Positions 16,171-23,083 of a stretch of 23,083 nt of DNA are shown here, piece by piece. The stretch is from the NCBI GenBank assembly GCA_964461835.1, contig CAYWVO010000048.1, forward strand, positions 1 to 23,083, written 5' to 3'. Positions within the stretch are counted from its first letter, which is position 1. Every line of letters starts with the position of its first letter. Both the position numbers and the translations under genes were made by a program. The DNA comes from CAYWVO01 sp964461835. GTDB taxonomy: Bacteria > Zixibacteria > MSB-5A5 > WJJR01 > JAJRUJ01. The notes under the pieces are model-generated. The model saw only the letters and a program-made list of their open reading frames with translations. It did not search any database and was not told the DNA's origin.

Positions 16171-18936
16171 ATGAGAACGTGTCGCCTCTGCATATTCACC
16201 CTTCTGCCGCTAATGGCCCTCTTTGGCTTGGCCACGGCTGCTGAGCGCGGAACTTTGGCCGGTGTAGTCCGTGATGACTCCAACCAGCAGCCGCTCCCGG
16301 GCGTGACCGTGTATATTCGTGAACTCGGGCGCGGCGCCGCCACCGAGCCCGACGGCTCCTACGCGATCACGGATATCCTCCCGGGATTATATACGGTAGA
16401 ATATTCTTCCATTGGCTATACAATTGAACGGCGTGTGAGTGTCGAAATCAATGGTGGGGACACCACGGCTATCACTGTCTCGCTGACGCCGACAACCCTC
16501 CCCTTAGGAGAAGAGGTGCGCGTGGTCGGCCGCAAGCCGTTGTTGCAGCTTGACCATCCGGCCACCCAGCGCAAAATCGACCTCCCCCAAGTTCGCAAAG
16601 GTACTGTGCGCGAGTTGCGCGATATTGTTGCCCGGCAGCCGGGAGTGAGCCGTCTGGATGGTGAGCTGCATGTCCGGGGAGGACGCACCTATGAAAACGA
16701 GTATATCGTTGACGGGTTGTCGGTGACCGATCCGTTTCTGCGCAAAGGATATGGCCTGGCACCATCCCCCGAGGCTACGGAGGATCTGGCACTGCACTCC
16801 GGCGGCCTGGATGTGCGCTTTGGTGATGTGTCTGCCGGGGTAGTGGAAATTACCACGAAAGACGGCACGCCGGAACATCATGGATCGGTAACCTGGAAGG
16901 GCGACCATTTTGCCGGCGCTGCCGGCTTTAACACTGATCTGGTGGCGACTCATCTAAGTGGGCCGTTGCCGATCCCTGGCGGATTTTCCCAACCCACGTA
17001 TTTACTGGATCTTCGCGGCCAGGCCACGGATTCGTACCTTGGGACCGCCGATCAACTATATTCGGATATCGCCGGCGGGGAAACGCTGGCGCTCCGGCAG
17101 GATAACCAATACCGCTGGCTGGGCAAAGTGACCTGGCGGCCCTGGCGGATTTATAAGCTTTCGCTCTCGTTAGCGGGGGAAACGACGATCAACCAAAACC
17201 GTGATCAACTTGATACCCGAATTCGATCGGTTACCTACAGCCACGGCCCGCCGTTTGAGTACCGCCATCTCCTTGATTCGTACAACACCTTTACCCATCA
17301 GGCGGAGAGCCAAATCCTGCAATGGGGGATCAGGCCGAGTGATCGCTCGCGCTGGAAATTTACCGTGGGTCGCGTGGCCTCACGGTTGCGGTCGGAGGTC
17401 AATGGGAAACACTGGAGCGAGTATGAACCCCCGAGGGACACGTTACCGCTGGTTTTCGAGTTGAGTCCCGACTCAACCTATTTCACCGTCGAACGCGGGG
17501 ATGGATTCTACGATATCGGGGACGGGGATACCTGGTATGATCATTTCACCGAAACCTACTCATTGTTGCTGGATTTCGAACATCGTGCCCAATCAAATGT
17601 CACCTACGCCGGTGGCTTGTCTCTTGAGCGCCAGAAGCTGCAATTGGTCGATATTTTTCGTCCCGGGGCAGGAGATGATGGCAGCGGACTGAGCGCGGAC
17701 ATTTACCAGACAACGGCCTCCACCGGCGGCGGGTATCTCAAGGTGGATTTTAACCTGGGGGGAGCGGCGATCTCGCTGGGGTTACGCGGGACGGCTTGGT
17801 ATCCGGGATCATACCTGGAGCAGGCGGTGGCCGATACATCGCGGGCCATGATCACCGACAAGATGCGTGAAACCTACCGCAACGATTCGTTTTATTTTCT
17901 CGGTGGCCGAGTCAAAACCTGGTTACTGCCGCGTATCGGGTTTTCATTTATCCTGGCGCCCAATGTCAGCCTCTTTGCCTCTTATAACCGTCTGGCGAAG
18001 AAACCGAATCCGCGATTTTTGTATGCGCGGTTGAATTCGGATGCGCCGGGCACGTTTCAACTCTTCGGCAATCCGGCGTTGAATCCCGAAAAAACCACCA
18101 CGCTCGAAGCCGGGATCAAATATTTGCTCTCGGCAGATGTGGCATTGCAAATTGTCGGGTATCAAAAATCAATCTACGACTATATCTCTGCCACACTCAT
18201 CATTCCGGACTCATCCGATTTCGATGAGTATTTCTACGTGTATGTCAATCGCGATCAGGCTGAAATCGGCGGCGCCGAGGTTTCTTTTGATCTGCGTCTT
18301 GGCGATTGGTACTCTGGCTCCGCGGCGTTTGTGTACACGAAAGCGACTGGTGAGCGCTCGCTGCCCAGTGATATTTTGCGCGGCATTCGTGGCCGGGAAG
18401 CGGATCTGTTGTACGAGGAGATCAACCTTGATTGGGACCGGCCCTGGCGTGTGAGTTTTCATTCAAACTTTGCGGTGGGGGAGGAACGCCCCGAGATTCT
18501 GGGAATTTCACTCCCGCCGGAGTGGAACGTGAATCTCTCCTGGTGGGCCGAGGCCGGCAAGCGCTACACGCCGTACCGCGCGGATACAACCGTTGATGCC
18601 CTGTACGGCCAACAGGTCGAGTATGTGCCGTCCGGCGAGACCAATTCGGCGTTAGGTCCGTGGCGGAGTTCGCTGGACGTGGCCTGGCAGAAATATTTCT
18701 CCATGGGGCGGTACCGGTGGACGGTGTACCTGGAAGTCACCAACCTTCTGGCCCATGAAAACGTCACGCTGATCAATCCCTTGACCGGAGACGTGTACAA
18801 AGAGGGAGATGATATCCCGACCGGCGGAAATCTTTTCGAGCTGCCACCCGAAGGATACAACCTGCCGATCTGGGAAGATCCGTCGCGCTTCGAACTCAGG
18901 CGGCACATCCGCTGGGGGGTGCGCTTTGGCTGGTAA
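16171..18936 (+). CDS. TonB-dependent outer-membrane receptor with carboxypeptidase-regulatory-like domain
   Basis: The 921-residue outer-membrane protein has a signal peptide (to about TAA, residue 24), a carboxypeptidase-regulatory-like beta domain (about 27-105), a plug domain (about 130-235, with HVRGGRTYENEYIVDG and SGGLDVRFGDVSAGVVEITTK) and a long beta-barrel ending in WGVRFGW with an aromatic last residue, the usual outer-membrane sorting mark. A late barrel segment YNRLAKKPNPRFLYARLNS and a NPALNPEKTTTLEAGIKY segment are typical. Such receptors import ligands using TonB/proton-motive force. The ligand cannot be told, and no clear TonB box was seen. Start at ATG 16171 is set by the promoter and a GGGGTC ribosome-binding sequence. 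The lipoprotein gene follows after 52 bases and probably encodes its surface partner. Confidence 0.88.
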   Translation: MRTCRLCIFTLLPLMALFGLATAAERGTLAGVVRDDSNQQPLPGVTVYIRELGRGAATEPDGSYAITDILPGLYTVEYSSIGYTIERRVSVEINGGDTTAITVSLTPTTLPLGEEVRVVGRKPLLQLDHPATQRKIDLPQVRKGTVRELRDIVARQPGVSRLDGELHVRGGRTYENEYIVDGLSVTDPFLRKGYGLAPSPEATEDLALHSGGLDVRFGDVSAGVVEITTKDGTPEHHGSVTWKGDHFAGAAGFNTDLVATHLSGPLPIPGGFSQPTYLLDLRGQATDSYLGTADQLYSDIAGGETLALRQDNQYRWLGKVTWRPWRIYKLSLSLAGETTINQNRDQLDTRIRSVTYSHGPPFEYRHLLDSYNTFTHQAESQILQWGIRPSDRSRWKFTVGRVASRLRSEVNGKHWSEYEPPRDTLPLVFELSPDSTYFTVERGDGFYDIGDGDTWYDHFTETYSLLLDFEHRAQSNVTYAGGLSLERQKLQLVDIFRPGAGDDGSGLSADIYQTTASTGGGYLKVDFNLGGAAISLGLRGTAWYPGSYLEQAVADTSRAMITDKMRETYRNDSFYFLGGRVKTWLLPRIGFSFILAPNVSLFASYNRLAKKPNPRFLYARLNSDAPGTFQLFGNPALNPEKTTTLEAGIKYLLSADVALQIVGYQKSIYDYISATLIIPDSSDFDEYFYVYVNRDQAEIGGAEVSFDLRLGDWYSGSAAFVYTKATGERSLPSDILRGIRGREADLLYEEINLDWDRPWRVSFHSNFAVGEERPEILGISLPPEWNVNLSWWAEAGKRYTPYRADTTVDALYGQQVEYVPSGETNSALGPWRSSLDVAWQKYFSMGRYRWTVYLEVTNLLAHENVTLINPLTGDVYKEGDDIPTGGNLFELPPEGYNLPIWEDPSRFELRRHIRWGVRFGW

Positions 18937-18954
18937 GCTAGGGTCTGGAAAATG

Positions 18955-19002
18955 CGTAGGCCGGGTTCCGAATGCGAGCGAAGTGAGCATGAGAAACCCG
19001 AC
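18955..19002 (+). repeat. REP-like palindromic element overlapping the lipoprotein start
   Basis: A GTAG tetranucleotide is followed by GCCGGGTT and, about 27 bases later, by AACCCGAC. CGGGTT (18962-18967) pairs with AACCCG (18995-19000) and ATGC (18972-18975) with GCAT (18987-18990), around a GAGCGAAGTGA loop. GTAG plus an imperfect hairpin of this kind is the layout of REP elements mobilised by RAYT transposases. Only one copy is visible here, so repeat status is inferred. Confidence 0.5.
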
Positions 19003-20041
19003 ACCATCCTTCGCGTATTTTTTGGTTGTATTGCTGGGACTGCTGGCCGTGAGTTGCGTGGATCAAATGGATTTCCCCACCGAACTCGCCGAACCAACGG
19101 AGCCGATTGAGACGACTGACACCACGTATGTACCCCTGACGCCGATCCGGAATTCCGCTGCGGGCCTGGAATTCAATCATCCTCACGGCGTGACCTTCGG
19201 CTACGATCGCTCAGTGTATATTTGCGATACGGAAAATGACCGGGTGGTACGCCTTAGTGTTACCGGGGAATTTCTGGCAGAATATCCGGTGACCCATCCG
19301 GTGCAGCTGACCCAGGACCGGCAGCTCAATCTCATCTGTGTCGATGGCGTCGGCACTGCGTACCGCCGTGAACATTTCGGTGATGGTACCTTTGAGCAGG
19401 TAATCTATCGTGACTCGATCTCGGAGTTCATCGAAATACAGCGCTTCGAAGACGATAGTGTGGTCTTTGATACGGTTGAAATCGTCAAACCATCTGGCAT
19501 ACTGGGAGTCGCCGCCTCACCATTCCCCGATCGCTGGTATTACCTGCCGGATACCACCCGCGATGTTATCGCGTTACTGAATGTCGAAGACCGGGGGATC
19601 GCGCCCGATATTTTCGTGGCGATGGGGCGGGCGAAATCGATCGATCCAATCGGACTGGTGGCCTATCCGGTCAGTGAGGACGAGTATCATTTGGCCTTCA
19701 CCCAATGGAGCCGATACGATCCGTTTCGCATCGTCGAGAGCAATACCTTTGCCGAAGTAGTGCTGGATACGGCCGATATCTATCAGCTTCTGCCGGCGGG
19801 ACATAAGCAGGTGGCGCGCGATCCGCAGGGGAATTTTTACGTTGTTTCAGACCTGACCAATCGCGTCTATCGTTTCACCAAAAACGGCGCGTTGTTTCTC
19901 GATTTCGGCGGGCGTGGGACCGCTCCGGGGCGATTTAATTCGCCGCGCGGGATCGCCTGGGGTGAGGGGGTACTGTACGTGGCAGATACACAAAATAATC
20001 GCATCATGCGGTTCGTTCTTTCCACGGATATTCAGCAATAG
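18989..20041 (+). CDS. NHL-repeat lipoprotein, probable partner of the TonB-dependent receptor
   Basis: The 350-residue protein has a lipoprotein signal (hydrophobic about 9-20, lipobox LAVSC with C23), a short acidic/Thr-rich linker (about 26-48) and a beta-propeller-like body. Two NHL-type repeats are clear: HGVTFGYDRSVYICDTENDR (about 64-83) near the start and a FNSPRGIAWGEGVLYVADTQ-like stretch (about 312-331) near the end, so the propeller likely closes by joining the two. NHL propellers bind ligands or partners and are not usually catalytic. Position right after the TonB-dependent receptor suggests a surface ligand-capture unit, which is inference. The ATG at 18989 lies inside a REP-like palindrome; no other start would keep a normal signal peptide, and the ribosome-binding sequence (AGTGAG) is weak. 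Confidence 0.8.
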   Translation: MRNPTPSFAYFLVVLLGLLAVSCVDQMDFPTELAEPTEPIETTDTTYVPLTPIRNSAAGLEFNHPHGVTFGYDRSVYICDTENDRVVRLSVTGEFLAEYPVTHPVQLTQDRQLNLICVDGVGTAYRREHFGDGTFEQVIYRDSISEFIEIQRFEDDSVVFDTVEIVKPSGILGVAASPFPDRWYYLPDTTRDVIALLNVEDRGIAPDIFVAMGRAKSIDPIGLVAYPVSEDEYHLAFTQWSRYDPFRIVESNTFAEVVLDTADIYQLLPAGHKQVARDPQGNFYVVSDLTNRVYRFTKNGALFLDFGGRGTAPGRFNSPRGIAWGEGVLYVADTQNNRIMRFVLSTDIQQ

Positions 20042-20133
20042 GACCATTTTGGGCGCCGCCCCTACCTCGTGACTGACAACAACTTACCGTTGACAATTCT
20101 GCATTGTGACATCCCGTCTGACCTACTTTGCGG

Positions 20134-20162
20134 TTGCAGAACACGGATTTTCTTCGTACAAT
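20134..20162 (+). promoter_or_regulatory. Promoter of tRNA-Leu
   Basis: TTGCAG (20134-20139), a 17-base spacer and TACAAT (20157-20162) predict a start at about 20169-20170, only three or four bases before the mature tRNA 5' end. Confidence 0.65.
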
Positions 20163-20172
20163 AGCATGCCGT

Positions 20173-20258
20173 GCCGAAGTGGTGGAACTGGTAGACACGC
20201 GGTGTTCAGGGCGCCGTGTCCATCGGGCGTGTGGGTTCGAATCCCACCTTCGGCACCA
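20173..20258 (+). tRNA. tRNA-Leu (anticodon CAG)
   Basis: The 86-base gene folds as a class II tRNA. Acceptor stem GCCGAAG (20173-20179) pairs with CTTCGGC (20248-20254), then discriminator A and an encoded CCA. The anticodon stem CGGTG/CGCCG holds loop TTCAGGG, with anticodon CAG at 20207-20209 (reads CUG). A long variable arm and GGTTCGAATCC T-arm are present. The CUG-decoding identity follows from the anticodon and the class II shape. Confidence 0.96.
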
Positions 20259-20266
20259 TGAAATTT

Positions 20267-20295
20267 GCCCGGGTAGCAATAACGAGTACCCGGGC
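20267..20295. terminator. Hairpin between tRNA-Leu and the convergent kinase gene
   Basis: GCCCGGGTA (20267-20275) and TACCCGGGC (20287-20295) form a perfect 9-bp stem with an 11-base loop. It sits between the convergent tRNA and kinase genes and could stop transcription from both sides. The T-runs are poor (ATTAGTTAT on the plus strand, AAATTTC on the minus strand). Confidence 0.6.
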
Positions 20296-20335
20296 ATTAG
20301 TTATGGTACCTGCGAACCGTAGCAGATTAGAAGTG

Positions 20336-23026
20336 CTAATATACTTCACCATTGGAGTCGGTACGGATAATATACACGTCCATGTCATCGCCGCTACCAA
20401 GGGAGCTACACCCCGCTATAACATATCCCCCTTGTATAGTCTCTATAACCGACATCCCAATTTGATCCCCCCTGCCGCCATATCTTCGATCCCAAATAAT
20501 CTCACCATCCAAATCTAGTTTCAAAAGAAAAACGTCCAAATCATCCCGATATTCAGCGCCAGTCTCGCTCTGACCGACTATTACGAGAAACCTGTCTTTG
20601 GTAAGTATGGCCCCGTGAGGTGATTGATTCCCGGGAACTTCTAGGCGTCTGCTCCATATTTCATTTCCTCGGGCACTGATTTTAATTACTGCTATGTCTT
20701 TACCGAATTTGGAAGCTCCGAGTTCCTTTTCCCAGCCCACCAATAGGAGTTGGCCCTCGTCCGTTTCTCCAATCCATATCCCCTCTGAATTCTCTTCACC
20801 AACGGTCTTTTGCCATTTTAGTTGCCCGATGTAATCGGTCTTTAACAAAAGTGTCTTACTAGCAGTCATGCGTTGATTCAACCCGCAGATTACGTAGCCC
20901 CCATCTTTGGTCTGGACCACACTCCTGCCTATTTCATCATCTGCTGAACCGTGAACCTGGCTCCATTCTTCCCGCCCTAGTGAATCAATTTTGATCATTA
21001 AGATATCATAGTCGTCCTTCTTAGTCTTCTTAGTGGCACCTGCGATCAAGAAACCGCCATATCTCGATTTCACAACACCACCGGCTATATCTTCCTCCTT
21101 TGGGCCAAAATAGTGATCACTAATAATGTCACCGTACTCGTTAGTGAAAACGCCACAGAGGTCTTTGCCGCGGTCTGGCGCCCTGTCACGAGTGCCGACA
21201 GAGAGAAAGGAACCCTCTCCGTTAGTAACCATTGCGGCAGCCCTGCTTTTTGAAGAGATGGATTTATTGATGATAATGGGTGTACCGTCACATCCAATGT
21301 TCCCAAATAGCATTCGAGTCTGTTTGGACTCGTAGGACGTGCCGAGAATTACATATGAGCTGTCTCTCGCTTGGATAACGCTCACGGCGTTTTCGTCATA
21401 CATCCCTGCAACGCGACGCCCGAATGGATATGGGTATTGCACAGATATTGAAATCGCATTCGATTGTTGAGGATCTAATTCAAATACTTTGTGAAGATAT
21501 TCCGCACCTTTTCTCTCATTACCCCTTTCATAGTGTTGCTCCGCCAAAGCTAGGTATGCCGGGATCTTTTCCATTTCCTGTTCACGGAGTTTCTCTTGCG
21601 CCTCTTCTGCTAACCTCTCCTGCACTTCTCTTTCTTTTGCCGAAGCGATTGAACTTAATGAGTCATCACATGCTTGAATTTTCTCCGTAATTAGCGCGTC
21701 CTCAGGGAAAACGCGTTTAGCAGCCCTAAAGTACTTTTTGGCTTCTTGGAAGTTCCTATTGTTCATTTCAGTGTCGCCATAGTCGATTAGTTGGGAAACA
21801 CTCAAGGCTTTTGCATAAACTGGTAGATCTTTCACCAAGGTTCCCGAGGAGGTTTGGCAGGTTATTGAAATTGATCCCTGAGGATCGAAATCATCACGGT
21901 ATGCAACAGTAATGTCATACTCTGTTTTAGATTTACGTACACTAGAAATGCCGTCATTTGGTGCAAAGTTCAGCTCTTTGACTTCTGCGTCTTTGGATGA
22001 TGATTCAAACTTGAGAGGAAAACTGACGGGGCGGATATTGTCAAGTGAAATTGATTCAGGCAGGACCAGTGCAATATTCGGTGCGGCGGCTGAATCGGTT
22101 AATGTGTCTGGGGGTATAATAGAACTATCCGTTCCTATTGTGGAAGTCTCATCAACAGAGTGATCATCTGCCGGAATGTTTCGTTGGTTTTGGATTGATG
22201 GAGTTTCAGCAACGGGTGCTGCAACATGTCTATTCGTATCGTGTGGATCAGACAATTCTCCGCTATTAGTGCTCTCCATCAATTCAGGGTCCACGGTGAC
22301 CACTTCTTCTTGAATAACTTGTGGCCTATCCGCCTGGAGGGGGGGCCTTTCATCTGGAGATTGACTGAATTTGTGGACGATTAAAGCCGCTAAAAGCATT
22401 GAGAAAAGGAATCCGGCAAGCCATAAATATCGGGCTTTTGACGGACTTCCAGTTTTGTTTTTGAGTTTTCCTCTCTCTTTCCTTGACCAAGGGCGTAAAA
22501 GATGGATTACTCGCGAATCGGTCATGGCACCCCTGGGTAAGTTGGAGTCACGCTTATCATGGGCTACGGTAAGGGAGTTAATCAACGCAGCTTTCATCTC
22601 ATCAGCTGTTTGAAAACGATCAACTGGTTCCTTCAGCAAAGCTCTTTGAAGAACTTCGGTCAGAGACATGTCAATATACGGGTTGAAAGTTGTAGGATCA
22701 GGGGGATAATCAGTACGGATTTGGTCGATTAGACCCGCTGGATTAGTATCCGCGAACGGCGGTATTCCGCAACATAGTTCGTAAAGGCAAATTCCAAATG
22801 CATAAATGTCGCAAAGCCTATAATCTTGTACGGGATGAGTTGACAATTGTTCCGGTGCCATGTAGCGAAGTGTACCAATGCCCGCCTGTGTTTCGGTAAG
22901 TCGTGGATCATCTGCATGGATAGCAATACCAAAGTCGATGATTTTGACAATTCCGTCATTGTCAATCATAATGTTCGACGGTTTGATGTCACGGTGGCTG
23001 ATGCCTTTCAGATGAAGGTAAGCCAC
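20336..23026 (-). pseudogene. Transmembrane Ser/Thr protein kinase with propeller sensor, N-lobe lost
   Basis: The frame from the GTG at 23026 gives 896 residues that begin inside a Hanks-type kinase. HRDIKPSN (D13, N18), DFG (31-33), APE (57-59) and the C-lobe to about 150 are intact, but the glycine loop, catalytic lysine and the rest of the N-lobe are absent, and an in-frame TAA lies at 23045-23047. Next come one membrane helix (about 201-219), a Ser/Thr/Pro-rich stretch (about 221-320), a beta region (about 320-405), a TPR (about 410-455), a charged coiled coil (about 460-488), a second TPR (about 489-520) and seven repeats of about 50 residues (547 to the end) with the DGGYVIxG...D..liKlD..G...W pattern, predicting a seven-bladed propeller outside the membrane. 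As it stands the kinase is probably inactive. The gene is AT-richer than its left neighbours. Confidence 0.8.
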
Positions 23027-23035
23027 ACCATCTAG

Positions 23036-23083
23036 TGTCCTGAGTTAGAAGTTTCTATGCAAAAACGAGCGACGGATTGGATG
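23036..23083 (+). mobile_element. Possible end of an inserted element, open at the window edge
   Basis: Similarity to protein kinases ends at about 23036 and the following bases begin TGTCCTGAGTTAG. An ATG at 23057 on the plus strand opens a frame (MQKRATDWM) that runs off the window. This is what the left end of an insertion sequence with its first gene could look like, but 48 bases are too few to name a family. A sequencing or assembly fault, or a simple deletion, would look the same. Confidence 0.3.

Noticed and set aside
20090..20118. Consensus TTGACA upstream of tRNA-Leu as a promoter
   Set aside because: There is no -10 at 16-18 bases (CCCGTC lies there); the TTGCAG/TACAAT pair at 20134-20162 is far better placed.

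Overview
The window looks like chromosome of a Gram-negative (double-membrane) bacterium. It encodes an LPS-core heptosyltransferase, an LpxL-type lipid A acyltransferase homologue, an AsmA-family protein, a TonB-dependent outer-membrane receptor and a lipoprotein. Promoters fit a sigma70-like TTGnnn-17-TAnnnT pattern and several genes have clear Shine-Dalgarno sequences. The gene mix (receptor with a carboxypeptidase-regulatory-like domain paired with an NHL-repeat lipoprotein, Ser/Thr kinase fused to a propeller) suggests a member of the FCB group or a related candidate phylum. That placement is inference; no 16S or marker phylogeny is possible here.

Layout. (1) 1-2893, minus: a large single-chain type IIG (Eco57I-like) restriction-methylation enzyme, open at the window edge, behind a promoter whose spacer holds a palindrome. 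(2) 3054-9074, plus: a tight five-gene run: UPF0173 metal-dependent hydrolase, AsmA-like protein, membrane-anchored MA-like metallopeptidase, lipid A acyltransferase homologue and heptosyltransferase. Two junctions overlap by 1 and 4 bases. This reads as an envelope/LPS operon. (3) 9111-12014, plus: a separate promoter and the tldD-tldE protease pair, overlapping by 4 bases. (4) 12168-13943, plus: a secreted protein built from four copies of a domain I do not recognise. (5) 13990-16021, minus: smpB followed by an N-acetylmuramoyl-L-alanine amidase. (6) 16114-20041, plus: a TonB-dependent receptor and an NHL-repeat lipoprotein, divergent from smpB with two well-formed back-to-back promoters. 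(7) 20134-20258: tRNA-Leu(CAG) with its own promoter, then a hairpin. (8) 20336 to the end, minus: a transmembrane Ser/Thr kinase with a seven-repeat propeller. Its N-lobe is missing and the reading frame breaks at about 23036-23047, at a sequence that may be the end of an inserted element.

The two ends (restriction enzyme, kinase) look AT-richer than the middle: hand-counted 60-base lines gave about 35-48% G+C there against mostly 53-65% in the middle, with one tldD line at 40%. The flanks therefore look like accessory DNA around a housekeeping/envelope core, and tRNA-Leu sits at the right-hand boundary. I found no CRISPR array, no rRNA, no replication origin and no gene-free stretch longer than 300 bases.
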